A stretch of 64,000 nucleotides of DNA from NCBI GenBank assembly GCA_023399215.1, contig JAEWQJ010000047.1, positions 1 through 64,000 of the forward strand, given 5' to 3'. Under the pieces are notes generated by a model. The model worked only from the letters and a program-made list of their open reading frames with translations. It made no database searches and was not told where the DNA came from. Shown here in pieces: positions 9,252 to 18,431 of this stretch. This DNA is from Methanobacteriota archaeon (GTDB taxonomy: Archaea > Halobacteriota > Methanosarcinia > Methanosarcinales > Methanosarcinaceae). The position numbers and the translations under genes are program-made. The number at the start of each line of letters is the position of its first letter. Positions within the stretch are counted from its first letter, which is position 1.

Positions 9252-10733
9252 ATAACTGATTTCAAGAAAGACTCAGGAAAAGAAGAAGTTTCTGATGAAA
9301 GTACCTCTATCAAAGCTAAAGATGAAAATCCAGAGAATGAAATGGAAAAGGGAAAAGGCAAAGAAATAGAAATAAAAACTGAAAACCACAGAACTCTGCT
9401 TGAAAGGTACGAACAGCGTCTGAAAGATCTTGATCCGGAACTTATCACCCCTGAAGATGAGATTGCCCTAAAGGAAGCTTTTATACATGCAAAAGAGACT
9501 TTTGAACCAGAGGAGCTGGTAAGCTGGTTCACAGTTAAAGCCGAGCCCTTTTACAGATCCGTATCCTGGAAAGTACTCCTTCCCCTCTATGAAGAACTGC
9601 TTGATATTGTGGAAAAAAAACCTGGGCCTGAAAGTCCGGAAACTGCTTCTGTACTGAACGGACTTGCAGGGATCTACCGCTATATGGGAAATTACGACAA
9701 AGCTCTGAAGCTTTTTTCAAGGGCCTTAAAAATTCGTGAAAATCTCCCAGACCAGCCCAGGCCTGAAACCGGGAATACGCTTGGTGAGCTTGGAATTCTT
9801 TATGCTCTTATGAACCGGCGCGAAGAAGCTCTTTCATTCTATACCCGGGCACTTGAGATCCAGAAAAAATTTCTGAGCCCGAAAAATCTAGGCGCTGTAA
9901 GAACCCTGAACAGGACGGCCTTTTTCTATAAGGGGCTGGAAAAACCCGAAAAGGCTGAAGAATGCTTCATGCGAGCTCTCAAACTTCTGGAACAGCTTCA
10001 GGAGCAGGAGCCTGACAACCGTGTGGTTATGGGATACAGAGCCGGAACCCTGAACAACCTGGGTGTCCTGCTCTCGGAAATGGGTAAACTTGACGAAGCT
10101 GAGGACAGATATGGTCAGGCTTTAGAGCTTCAGGAAAAGGTTTACGGCCCTGAACACCCGCAGGTGGCTCAGACTCTGAACAATCTTGCCCTGCTCTATT
10201 TCCAGACCACAAGGTATGAGAAAGCCATGATTCTTTATACACGGTCCCTGGAAATTATGGAAAAAGTCGGAAAAACCGAGCACACTGGCTTTGCTACGAC
10301 CCTGAACAACCTGGCAGGTGTGTACGTCCAGAAAGGCCGCTATGAAAAAGCCCTGGAACTCTACACAAGAGCGCTCGAAATCCGGGAGCGGGTCCTTGGT
10401 CCTGACGATTCTGATGTTGCCAAAACCCTGAATAACATGGGCGAACTCTACAGGATCCTTGGCCAGCACAAAAAAGCCCTTCCTCTCTACACCCGCGCCC
10501 TCAAGATCTATGAAACAACTCTCGGCCCGACACATCCCGATGTAGGCACAACCCTGAATAACCTGGCAGGCCTCCACGAAAGTATGGGTGAATACGAAAC
10601 TGCAATCAACCTCTACGAAAAAGCCCTCGATATCATTGAAAAGGAATACGGACCCGACCACCCATATTTCAAGATCACACGGAATAATTTAATTGGCCTG
10701 TATGAGAAAATGGAGAGAAGCTGGCGGAAATAA
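9252..10733 (+). CDS. Tetratricopeptide repeat protein, apparent ATA start
   Basis: A 493-residue protein (463 from the first ATG at 9342). From about residue 120 it is a solenoid of 42-residue kinesin-light-chain-type TPRs, with the recurrent NNLAGLYxxxGRYEKALxLYxRALEI pattern repeated about seven times, then a short tail. The N-terminus is acidic and Lys/Glu-rich. Such proteins are protein-interaction scaffolds; no enzymatic domain is present. The start is the odd point: AGGAGGGG (9238-9245) is a near-perfect Shine-Dalgarno, and 6 bases on, in frame, is ATA (9252). TAA lies three codons earlier. There is no ATG, GTG or TTG until 9342, which has no Shine-Dalgarno. I therefore place the start at ATA. 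Confidence 0.85.
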   Translation: MTDFKKDSGKEEVSDESTSIKAKDENPENEMEKGKGKEIEIKTENHRTLLERYEQRLKDLDPELITPEDEIALKEAFIHAKETFEPEELVSWFTVKAEPFYRSVSWKVLLPLYEELLDIVEKKPGPESPETASVLNGLAGIYRYMGNYDKALKLFSRALKIRENLPDQPRPETGNTLGELGILYALMNRREEALSFYTRALEIQKKFLSPKNLGAVRTLNRTAFFYKGLEKPEKAEECFMRALKLLEQLQEQEPDNRVVMGYRAGTLNNLGVLLSEMGKLDEAEDRYGQALELQEKVYGPEHPQVAQTLNNLALLYFQTTRYEKAMILYTRSLEIMEKVGKTEHTGFATTLNNLAGVYVQKGRYEKALELYTRALEIRERVLGPDDSDVAKTLNNMGELYRILGQHKKALPLYTRALKIYETTLGPTHPDVGTTLNNLAGLHESMGEYETAINLYEKALDIIEKEYGPDHPYFKITRNNLIGLYEKMERSWRK

Positions 10734-11666
10734 GAACTTAATAATTTTATTTTGATTTATAAGTCTCAATTTTTTAGAGTCAGAATAAGAGGTTCTCAAA
10801 TTAGCTTTAAAATCTCTAATCTAATTTGATACCCATCTCTTTAAAAGTATCTCCCAAATGAATTCTTATCTCCAACCTTATTACGTCGGGAGCTCAGAGG
10901 GGTCACTTCATCCCCAATCTAAACAGGCTGTCCAAAAATTACCTTCGGCAATAAAAGAATTCCTTCTTTTTTGATTTAAAGGTATTATTTTCTTTCTTTT
11001 GGTTTAGGTTTTCCGAAAAGAGAGGTGCTGTGGATATTATACAGTATCGTTGCGTTTTTTCTTATTGCCTGTATCCTGCGAGTTTATTGTAAGGGGATAG
11101 ATTCGAATCTCTGTCCACTTTTTTCTAACTATTAATACGCAAAAATCAACTCATGGTATACTATACATAACTATAGTTAGAAATATGACAAGTAATTATA
11201 TATATTTATTTGTATATATTGTAAGTATGGAATTTGGGGGTATAAAAGCAAATATGGAATTAAAATTCAATTTTTGGTTATAATTATATGACCTTGAAAA
11301 ATTTTACTAATAAAACAAATAACTGAGCAGCTTCCACGAGATGGGGGTTTGAGTTTCATCTTTATTCGTATCGCAGCAGGGGTTCGAGGTAAGATTACCA
11401 ATTGAGTAAGGAAAGTACAGGCAAGAACCCTCTAAAGACATTCAGGCTTTGTACACGTATTGCCCCGTTTATCACGCGGGCAATATTGGCTGTGAACTGG
11501 GCTGGATCTAAGGGAAATTCAAGAAGGTGGCTGTGAAGTTCGACTATCACAATAATCACTGGCACAGTTGGTGTCATGAGCTATTGCTCAAACACATCCA
11601 GCTGACGTTAGAAAGTTTGACCGATCTTGAATATTCAATACAAAGAATAATGCAAGGAATCAAACT
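10734..11666. other. Gene-free spacer with element fragment and GC-shifted edge
   Basis: It contains a copy of a repeat shared with 22380-22527 (see 10890). From about 11380 to 11600 the base composition turns richer in G and C and reads like a gene remnant (a plus-strand frame ends ...FITRAILAVNWAGSKGNS...), but I cannot identify it. This edge may be part of the block acquired together with PPK2 and the ATPase. Confidence 0.4.
10890..11000. mobile_element. Partial MITE/IS end shared with the 22.4 kb region
   Basis: From CCAATCTAAACAGGCTGTCC onward this stretch parallels both the left flank of the element at 22415 and, in inverted form, its right arm (terminal GGCTGTCC, then AATAAAA, TTTTTTGATTTAAAGG). 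Only one terminus is present here, so it is a truncated copy. Confidence 0.55.
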
Positions 11667-12701
11667 ATGGCAACCAGAATAGAAGAATTGCTGGACGTCC
11701 TGATGGCTCCGCCCGGCAAGAAAATCGACCTGAAGAAGGACTATGACCCCGGATTTACCGGCAAAGGGATGGGGAAAGAAGAGGCCGAAAAGACCCTGGC
11801 CGACGGCATCCAGATACTGGCCGAGATGCAAGACAAGCTCTGGGCCCAGAACCAGTATGCTGTGCTCATAATCCTTCAGGCCCTCGATGCAGCCGGCAAA
11901 GACGGCACCATCAAGCACGTCATGTCAGGTGTCAACCCGCAGGGGGTTGATGTCCACAGTTTCAAGGGACCTTCCAGCGAGGAACTGGATCACGATTATC
12001 TATGGCGCAACTTCAAGGCCCTGCCCTCTCGCGGCCGCATCGGGATTTTCAACCGTTCCTACTATGAAGAAGTCCTGGTCGTGCGTGTACATCCTGAGTT
12101 CCTCGCCAAACAGCAACTACCCCCTGAGATGAAAGACGAGCATATATGGAGTCTACGCTTCGAGGAGATCAACAACTTCGAGAAGTATCTGGTTGACAAC
12201 GGCATCATTGTCATTAAGTTCTTCCTGTACGTGTCCAAGGATGTCCAGAAAGAGCGATTCCTGGAGCGGACAATGATGCCGGAAAAGAACTGGAAATTCT
12301 CTGCAGCCGACATAAAAGAGCGCGCATTTTGGGACGATTATATCGCCGCCTACGAAGACATGTTCAACCATACAAGTACTGAGTGGGCGCCCTGGTACAT
12401 CGTGCCTGCCGATCACAAGTGGTTCACGCGGCTGGCCGTGGGAGTCGTTCTCTACAACACGATGAAGAACCTCAATCTGGACTATCCTACCGTCAGCGAG
12501 GAGCAGAAACAAGCTTTACTTGTGGCTAAGGAGGAACTCGAGAGAGAGGACGGTGGCGTGAAAGATAAAGCCGTCTTAAAGGCCGAAGCGAAGGCAGCTG
12601 CCGATTATGAAGTTACGGCTGCGAGCAGTGCGGTCACCGAGGACGAAGTTAAGAAGAGAGGAAAAAAGGAAGGCAAGAAAAAAGGTAAGAAGAAAAGGTA
12701 A
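11667..12701 (+). CDS. ppk2: Polyphosphate kinase 2 (PPK2) family, polyphosphate:nucleotide phosphotransferase
   Basis: A 344-residue protein that uses polyphosphate to phosphorylate nucleotides (or the reverse). The whole PPK2 core is visible: Walker A LQALDAAGKDGTIKHV (about 69-84), the lid-region sequence VNPQGVDVHSFKGPSSEEL, Walker B-like RIGIFNRSYYEEVLVVRVHPE (in two parts, about 118-140) and the C-terminal WAPWYIVPADHKWFTRLAV. The pattern fits the polyphosphate:nucleotide phosphotransferase subgroup. Residues after about 275 form a Lys/Ala-rich tail ending in KKGKKKR, unusual for the family. AGGA precedes ATG 11667. Base composition and GC-ending codons differ clearly from neighbours and match the following ATPase gene, about 90 bases downstream, suggesting joint acquisition from a bacterium-like donor. 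Confidence 0.9.
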   Translation: MATRIEELLDVLMAPPGKKIDLKKDYDPGFTGKGMGKEEAEKTLADGIQILAEMQDKLWAQNQYAVLIILQALDAAGKDGTIKHVMSGVNPQGVDVHSFKGPSSEELDHDYLWRNFKALPSRGRIGIFNRSYYEEVLVVRVHPEFLAKQQLPPEMKDEHIWSLRFEEINNFEKYLVDNGIIVIKFFLYVSKDVQKERFLERTMMPEKNWKFSAADIKERAFWDDYIAAYEDMFNHTSTEWAPWYIVPADHKWFTRLAVGVVLYNTMKNLNLDYPTVSEEQKQALLVAKEELEREDGGVKDKAVLKAEAKAAADYEVTAASSAVTEDEVKKRGKKEGKKKGKKKR

Positions 12702-12716
12702 GAAGAAAAGGTAAGG
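12680..12716. repeat. Tandem duplication across the PPK2 stop codon
   Basis: AAGAAAAGGT followed by AAG is repeated so that a second copy of the final codons and stop (AAGAAAAGGTAA) follows the real one. Confidence 0.75.
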
Positions 12717-12792
12717 CTACGTCGGAAAGCCGGGTTACTCGCACCAGAAAGCATCAAAACCCCCTCACTTTTTGAACTCAAGGAGAGGAAAC

Positions 12793-15630
12793 ATGTCATC
12801 ATATCAATCCGATCAAACCACATCACAGGGCCCAGCCCAAATGGTGTCAGATGTAAAATGGTACGCGATTACGCCGGTCGAAGTCGCCAGCCAGCTCCAG
12901 GTTGATCCGGCCAGGGGTTTGAGTACGACTGAGGTGCAACAGCGCTTGCAGCAGTATGGTCCGAACAAACTGGCGGATAAGAAAAAAGAACCGGGATGGC
13001 AGGCCTTTCTGCGCCAGTATAGGGACCTCATGCAGATCATCCTGCTGGTGGCTGCGGCTGTCAATCATCTTTTCACTGGAAAATGGGTAACCACGCTGGT
13101 GCTGGTGGGCCTGACCGTCTTCAACGCGGTTCTGGGCTTGCGAGGGGAGGCAAAGGCCGAAGCCAGCCTGGCGGCATTAGCTGGGACAATGAAAAACATT
13201 GTCCGTGTGCGCCGGGAAGGCGAGGTAAAAGAAATCGAGGCCGAAGGACTGGTGCCCGGCGACATTGTGTTGATGGAGGCTGGCAATGTGGTTCCTGCCG
13301 ATGGACGTCTGTTCGTGGCGGCCACGATGGAGATTGAGGAGGCCGCCCTTACCGGCGAGAGCGTCGCCACGCTAAAGGACACCGCTGTCATTACCAGTCC
13401 TGAGGTTCCCCTGGGCGACCGCGTGAACATGGCGTTCATGAATACGTCAGTCACTCGCGGCCGTGGAGAGATGATCGTCACCACTACCGGCATGGGAACC
13501 GAGATGGGGCATATCGCTGACCTGCTCAACAAGACCGAGGCGGACAAAACACCCTTACAGAAGCAGCTCGATCGACTAACGATGATTATTGCGGCTTTGG
13601 CGGGCCTCGCCTTCATCCTGATGGTTATCCTGGGACTGCGCAGCGGACAGGCACTAGATGCAATCTTCATCGCCGGCGTAGCTCTGGCGGTCTCAGCCAT
13701 CCCTACCGGCCTGCCGGCTGTAGTTACCACCATGTATTCCATGGGCACACAGGAGCTGGCGGCCCAGAACGCCATTGTCAAGCGGCTACCGTCGGTAGAA
13801 ACACTTGGCTCGGTCTCAGCCATTTGCTCCGACAAAACCGGCACGTTGACGCTCAACAAGATGACAGCGCGAGAGTTCAGCATACCCGGCCAGAATCGCT
13901 ACAGGATCTCAGGTGAAGGCTACAGTACGCAGGGAAAATTAGAGCATGCAAGCGGCATCGCCGCAGGACAGCCCTGGAAAAAGGGTACTCCTGCTTACAG
14001 TACACAAGGACAGTTAATGAGTGCAGGCGGTACCAGGATAGATCTTGATCCCTTCCTACTGCCGATGGCACTATGCTCCGACGCTCGCCTCGACGGTGAA
14101 GCATTGATCGGCGACCCGACCGAAGGCGCGCTGATCGTGCTGGCCGAGAAGGGAGGGATCAGCGTGGAAGGCGCTCGCCAGATGTACCCGCGCGTGGCCG
14201 AAGTGCCTTTTGACTCCGACTACAAGTTCATGGCTACGTTCCACAACATGAAGAACGAGCAGGGCAAGCCGGTGGTGCGCTGTTTCGTCAAGGGAGCGCC
14301 GGATGTGCTGATCGCGCGTGCTGGTTCGTACTGGCTGCCAGGCGGTGAAAATTATCCTATCACTGACGAGAATCGCAACCTGGCGTTCCAGGAAAACGAC
14401 CGTATGGCCGAAGCAGGTGAGCGCGTCATGGTGGTCGCCCGCCGTGACTTCGATCCAGCTACCTTCGATCCAAAGAGCAAGCTGCTCGACCTGGTGAAGG
14501 ATCTTACTCTTCTGGCCATGGTTGGCATCGTCGATCCCCCTCGGGCCGAAGCCAAAGATGCCATTGCCAGGTGCCACAGCGCAGGCATCCAGGTGCGCAT
14601 GATCACAGGCGACCATGCAGTGACTGCCGCCGCCATCGGTCATGAACTGGGCATCGAGGGCATAGCCCTGACAGGAACTCAATTTGCCACCATTCCTGAC
14701 GAGCAGCTGAAGCAACAACTGGACCAGATAGGTGTGGTAGCCCGCGTGGCACCTGAAGACAAGATCCGGCTGGTGACGCTGCTCCAGCAGAAGAAGAACA
14801 TTGTAGCCATGACCGGAGATGGAGTCAACGATGCTCCGGCACTGAAGAAAGCCGACATTGGCGTGGCTATGGGAATCAACGGCACCGAAGTCTCCAAGGA
14901 AGCGGCTGTTATGATCCTTACTGACGATAACTTTACTACCATTGTCAAAGCAGTGGAATACGGCCGTCACATTTACAAAAACCTGTTCAACTACGTACGG
15001 TTCCAGATGGAGCAGCTGGTGGCATTCATTGCTTCCTACCTGCTGGCCGCGCTGTTCGTTGTGCTGGGAGGCACGCCGTTCAAGCCACTAGTCATCCTGT
15101 TTCTGAACTTCCTCATCACGGTACCGGTGGCTATCGCGCTGGGATTTGACAAGCCATCCCCGGATCTGATGGAGAAAAAGCCCCGACCACTGAAACAACC
15201 AATCCTGTCTCCACCACAATGGATTCGCATCGCCTTCATCGGGATCCTGACGGCAATTGCCACAGTCTATCTGGAAACAACATACGAGACAGTAGGCGCA
15301 GCCACGGCGGCCACCATTGGCTTTGTTGCCTTTTCTCTCCTCAGCATTGTTATGGGCCTCAGCGCGCGTAGCGAAACCGCCACCGCTTTCAACCGGGACA
15401 TTTTGCATGATCGAAACCAACTGTACCTCTATGGATTGGCGTTGTTGGTGACCATCCTGGCGACTGAGCTTCGCCTCCTGCAGCGAATTCTGGGCCTGAC
15501 CTCGCTGAACAATAACCAGTGGCTGATCTGTATCATCGCTGCCATTGCCTTGCTGCTTGTTGACGAGGTCATCAAGGTTTTCCTGCGCAGCCGTCACAGC
15601 ACCAGGCAAGGCACAAGCAGCAACCCCTGA
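12793..15630 (+). CDS. P-type cation-transporting ATPase (Ca2+/H+/Na+,K+-type, P2/P3-like)
   Basis: A 945-residue ion pump. An N-terminal cation-ATPase domain (about 12-75, AITPVEVASQLQVDP...GLSTTEVQQRLQQYGPNKL) precedes the membrane core. I see the actuator motif LTGES (about 188), M4 motif IPTGLPAVV, phosphorylation site SDKTGTLTLNKM (the Asp is phosphorylated), KGAPDVL in the nucleotide domain, MITGDH and the hinge MTGDGVNDAPALKKADIG, then about six C-terminal membrane helices. The M4 PTGLP in place of the PEGLP of Ca pumps means the ion cannot be named. The start at ATG 12793 is preceded by AAGGAGAGG at ideal spacing; an upstream in-frame TTG lacks a site. GC-rich codon use matches the PPK2 gene just upstream, and the two probably form one transferred operon. 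Confidence 0.92.
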   Translation: MSSYQSDQTTSQGPAQMVSDVKWYAITPVEVASQLQVDPARGLSTTEVQQRLQQYGPNKLADKKKEPGWQAFLRQYRDLMQIILLVAAAVNHLFTGKWVTTLVLVGLTVFNAVLGLRGEAKAEASLAALAGTMKNIVRVRREGEVKEIEAEGLVPGDIVLMEAGNVVPADGRLFVAATMEIEEAALTGESVATLKDTAVITSPEVPLGDRVNMAFMNTSVTRGRGEMIVTTTGMGTEMGHIADLLNKTEADKTPLQKQLDRLTMIIAALAGLAFILMVILGLRSGQALDAIFIAGVALAVSAIPTGLPAVVTTMYSMGTQELAAQNAIVKRLPSVETLGSVSAICSDKTGTLTLNKMTAREFSIPGQNRYRISGEGYSTQGKLEHASGIAAGQPWKKGTPAYSTQGQLMSAGGTRIDLDPFLLPMALCSDARLDGEALIGDPTEGALIVLAEKGGISVEGARQMYPRVAEVPFDSDYKFMATFHNMKNEQGKPVVRCFVKGAPDVLIARAGSYWLPGGENYPITDENRNLAFQENDRMAEAGERVMVVARRDFDPATFDPKSKLLDLVKDLTLLAMVGIVDPPRAEAKDAIARCHSAGIQVRMITGDHAVTAAAIGHELGIEGIALTGTQFATIPDEQLKQQLDQIGVVARVAPEDKIRLVTLLQQKKNIVAMTGDGVNDAPALKKADIGVAMGINGTEVSKEAAVMILTDDNFTTIVKAVEYGRHIYKNLFNYVRFQMEQLVAFIASYLLAALFVVLGGTPFKPLVILFLNFLITVPVAIALGFDKPSPDLMEKKPRPLKQPILSPPQWIRIAFIGILTAIATVYLETTYETVGAATAATIGFVAFSLLSIVMGLSARSETATAFNRDILHDRNQLYLYGLALLVTILATELRLLQRILGLTSLNNNQWLICIIAAIALLLVDEVIKVFLRSRHSTRQGTSSNP

Positions 15631-16204
15631 AACAATTCATGATACGTCTAAAAACCGGGGTATATCAAAGAATTTAATTGAAGTGTGAGAATGAAAAACA
15701 GTTTCATCAATGATATCCAGTGCTCTATTTTTATTTCAGTCGAATACCCCATTGCTTGCAGCGAGATGCGCCAGCGAAACTCTGATTAGAAACTCTAATT
15801 AAGTTGATATTATAGTTGATATTATAGTTGATATCATAGTTGATATTGTAATACTGAGGTAAATATAATTATACTTTAATGGGGAAGCAAGGAACCAAAC
15901 CAGACTTCACTGCTGTTTATTTTCCTAACCAGGACTGTAAACTTTATGGTATTACCGGAAAGAGAATTCTTGTAAGCAGCGGCACATACCAGATTTAACT
16001 GAACAAAATGTTCAAACTTTTAAGGTTAAAATGGAAGAAAATTGAACTTTGCTTCCCAGTATGAAATCACTGGCATTGATAGTATCCGGTGTGCAAATAT
16101 CGCTTTTCGAATTGATTTCTGCAAAAGCCGGCTGCTAAGCGGGTGAAAATGAGAAGCGGGTTTTAAAAATGTGAACAATAAAGGTTCCGGGTAAAATCCG
16201 CCTT
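15631..16204. other. Intergenic region with 12-13-base repeat
   Basis: AT-rich DNA resumes. At 15802-15850 AGTTGATATTAT is repeated four times. A 39-codon frame is listed separately at 15879. Nothing else is supported. Confidence 0.5.
15879..15998 (+). CDS. Possible 39-residue peptide or gene fragment
   Basis: An open frame from ATG 15879 to TAA encodes MGKQGTKPDFTAVYFPNQD and continues ...GKRILVSSGTYQI. The composition is protein-like rather than random AT-rich translation, but no Shine-Dalgarno precedes it and I do not recognise it. It may be the remnant of a longer gene. Confidence 0.2.
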   Translation: MGKQGTKPDFTAVYFPNQDCKLYGITGKRILVSSGTYQI

Positions 16205-16642
16205 TCAATACTTCCCCGTCATCTTCGCAATCGCCCTGTGTATCCCATGTATACTGAACCCGCTTCCGAGGTACATCATCGGGCAGTGTTCGGTCATGCA
16301 TTCGAGACCTTCTGCCTTGCAGGTGTCAACAGCTTTTTCGGTTTCGGTTTTCCAGTGCAGCCAGATTTTAGTTATGCCTTTCTCCTTCAGGGCAGGGATA
16401 AAGTTTCCGGGGTCGGTTATTGTGACGCCCAGTACGGCGCGGTCAAGGCCGGCTGGAAGTTCGGAGACTGTTCTTAAAGAGCCGGATTCCGGCTTGTCGG
16501 AAAGGTCGATGACATAGACATCTTTGCCCCGGCTTTTAAGTTCGGATATGGCCCACTTCATTGCAGGTTTTGTATGGTCAGTGACGAATGCATAGGTCCT
16601 CGCATTCCAGAAGTTTTCCCTTTCGGATATTGTTGGTTCCAT
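16205..16642 (-). CDS. CoA-binding domain protein (YccU-like)
   Basis: A 145-residue single-domain protein with the Rossmann-like CoA_binding_2 fold: NARTYAFVTDHTKPAMKWAI (about 13-32), GKDVYVIDLSD, RAVLGVTITDP, KIWLHWKTETEKAVDTCKA and the terminal CMTEHCPMMYLGSGFSIHG, which is the diagnostic end of this family (bacterial forms read 'DRCxKIEH'). It probably binds CoA or a related nucleotide; no reaction is known. GGGG lies upstream of ATG 16642. It stands alone on the minus strand, followed by convergent repeat-rich DNA. Confidence 0.85.
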   Translation of the reverse strand: MEPTISERENFWNARTYAFVTDHTKPAMKWAISELKSRGKDVYVIDLSDKPESGSLRTVSELPAGLDRAVLGVTITDPGNFIPALKEKGITKIWLHWKTETEKAVDTCKAEGLECMTEHCPMMYLGSGFSIHGIHRAIAKMTGKY

Positions 16643-16896
16643 CTTGAGTTCCCCTGATCAGATTCTAAATTAAGTATATCTTCTGTTTCATATAAAAACC
16701 ACAACGCAGTTTTCAGCCAGCTTCCGGCAAGCACAGAAAGAGTTTCTGAAATGTAAAGTTTCTGAAATGTCAGGCCGGATAACATATGAGTAGTATAAAG
16801 AAATACAAAAGACTGAAAAGACTGAAAAAAACTAAAAATATAAAAAGGGCAGCAGATCCGGATAGGATTCTGCTTATTTTTGCTTGTTTGTCCTGC

Positions 16897-17097
16897 TTAT
16901 TGTCCCTGAAGCTTCTGTCCTGCCGCCTGAAGCGCTCCGCCGAGTGCCTTTGCAAGTTCACAGTTCTGGGAACACTTTGAAGGACAGTTACAGTACTTAG
17001 GAGCGTTTTCTGCCATCCATTGCCCCAGAAAACCAAAGGCTTTGAGCTGATCTTCATTTGCAGTCTGTACGAAGTTGTTTATATCCTGTAATTCCAT
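16897..17097 (-). CDS. Small Cys-rich protein (66 residues)
   Basis: The start ATG 17097 has a perfect GGTGAT 5 bases upstream, which supports it as a real gene despite its size. The centre carries YCNCPSKCSQNCELAKALGG, four cysteines within 11 residues, flanked by amphipathic helices (FVQTANEDQLKAFGFLGQW and ALQAAGQKLQGQ). The cysteines suggest binding of zinc or an Fe-S cluster. I know no named family. It is followed at some distance on the same strand by the CoA-binding protein gene. Confidence 0.65.
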   Translation of the reverse strand: MELQDINNFVQTANEDQLKAFGFLGQWMAENAPKYCNCPSKCSQNCELAKALGGALQAAGQKLQGQ

Positions 17098-17426
17098 GAT
17101 TTATCACCGCGATCAGGAATGTTGTATATATTTATATACTTAAGCGTCATAATTATGTACATAATTTTGATTGTATAGAAAAATGACCTTAAATTAACAA
17201 ACTTTGATAATCTCTTCAATTATCAGCTTTAAATAAGCACGGCCAATAACCCCTTCACGGTCAACAAATACTTCAGTTTCAGTCTTAATAACTTTTTAAT
17301 AAAGCCTTTAATTACCAGTATTCTTAGTTACGTTAATTGCTGGTCCTGATTACAACAAACTTTAACTAAAATAGTTTTAATTTCCTATAAAATAAAGTTT
17401 TCAAAAGTTTCCGAGGCAAATAAAAA
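17098..17426. other. Divergent intergenic region
   Basis: AT-rich spacer between the small Cys protein and the regulator gene, carrying both promoters. TTTATATACTTAAG at 17129-17142, about 30-40 bases upstream of the 17097 start, is a plausible archaeal TATA box for the minus-strand gene. Confidence 0.4.
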
Positions 17427-18200
17427 ATGGAGATGGCTAACGAAAATTCCGAGACTTATTACCGGGAGGAACTTCATTCAATTAAGAGAGAAGTGACATC
17501 CCTGCGGAACGAGTTCTCACGGTTTTTGCAGAAAGCAAACCAGCAGCATATTGAAGAAATGATTGGGGAGATGAGAAAGAGCTTCATGAAGCCCATGGTA
17601 GACTATCTCTGTGAGGACGCAAGCGAGATAATGCATACCCGGATGACAACAGACTGCGGGATGCGGGATTTTTGTGAAAAGGCTTTTAGTGAGCTCTTGC
17701 ATGAAACCGCAGGGCTTGTTGGAAGAGGCAGGATCGAAACTGAAACCATAAAGCTGTACCGGGACAGGCTGGAAGAATTAAAAAAGGAAACTAAAACCTC
17801 AAATTGCAGCAGGTGTTTTTCGGAAGCTACGAATCTTTTTGAAAAGCAGATCAAACTTATGCGCTCGCTCCAGATTTATGAAGAAAAGGACGAAGAGGAC
17901 AAAAAAATTGACATCAGCGAAATTGAGCCTGAAAAGCTGGTCACTGAGGTCTGCGAGCCGGTAGCAAACCGACAACGCCTTTTGATGCTCAAAGCACTTT
18001 CAGGGGAAAGCAAAACGTTTTCCGAACTTTCCAAACTTACAGGCCTGCGCGGCGGAAATCTGCTTTTTCACCTTCAGAAACTCCTTGAAACAGGAATGAT
18101 TTTACAGCGAAATGAACGGGGAGACTATATCATTACCAGGAAAGGTTACTCCACCCTGCAGGGGCTTTCCAGAATCTATTCTGAAATTGAGAATGAATAA
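17427..18200 (+). CDS. Winged-helix (ArsR-like) transcriptional regulator with coiled-coil N-terminus
   Basis: A 257-residue protein. Residues 1-60 are a coiled coil, the middle (about 60-165) is helical with two Cys (NCSRCFSEA), and the C-terminus (about 175-250) is a winged helix: VCEPVANRQRLLMLKALSGE, FSELSKLTGLRGGNLLFHL (recognition helix) and the wing ILQRNERGDYIITRKGYSTL. The pattern 'P..R..LL..L....TFSEL....G...GNLLFHL..L...G' is that of archaeal ArsR/DUF-type HTH regulators common in Methanosarcina. The effector is unknown; the Cys pair may be metal- or redox-sensing. The Shine-Dalgarno for ATG 17427 is weak. The final 35 bases including the stop codon are duplicated in tandem. Confidence 0.8.
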   Translation: MEMANENSETYYREELHSIKREVTSLRNEFSRFLQKANQQHIEEMIGEMRKSFMKPMVDYLCEDASEIMHTRMTTDCGMRDFCEKAFSELLHETAGLVGRGRIETETIKLYRDRLEELKKETKTSNCSRCFSEATNLFEKQIKLMRSLQIYEEKDEEDKKIDISEIEPEKLVTEVCEPVANRQRLLMLKALSGESKTFSELSKLTGLRGGNLLFHLQKLLETGMILQRNERGDYIITRKGYSTLQGLSRIYSEIENE

Positions 18201-18242
18201 CAACAAAAATCTATTCTGAAATTGAGAATGAATAATAACAAA
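18172..18242. repeat. About 36-base tandem duplication across the regulator stop codon
   Basis: The sequence beginning TCTATTCTGAAATTGAGAAT and running through ...GAATAACAACAAAA is present twice in succession (one base differs). The first copy carries the functional stop. Shorter repeats AAATGATAAAAAGC (three copies) follow at 18344-18386. Confidence 0.85.
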
Positions 18243-18431
18243 AGCAGTATTAGTGAAAAAGCAATTGCGGGGAAAATGCAACCGATGAAAAAACGATAGC
18301 AAGAAAAACAATAAGAACACGGTATAAAGACAATAATAACCAATAAAATGATAAAAAGCAAATGATAAAAAGCAAATGATAAAAAGCCAGTAAAATTGGC
18401 TTAAATCAAACAAATTATTTCAACCATCGCT

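Noticed and set aside
11090..11120. tRNA-like T-arm (GATTCGAATC with flanking stem)
   Set aside because: No matching D-arm, anticodon arm or acceptor stem can be folded upstream; a chance palindrome.
13065..13883. 272-codon minus-strand frame
   Set aside because: Antisense shadow inside the GC-rich P-type ATPase gene, where long shadow frames are expected.
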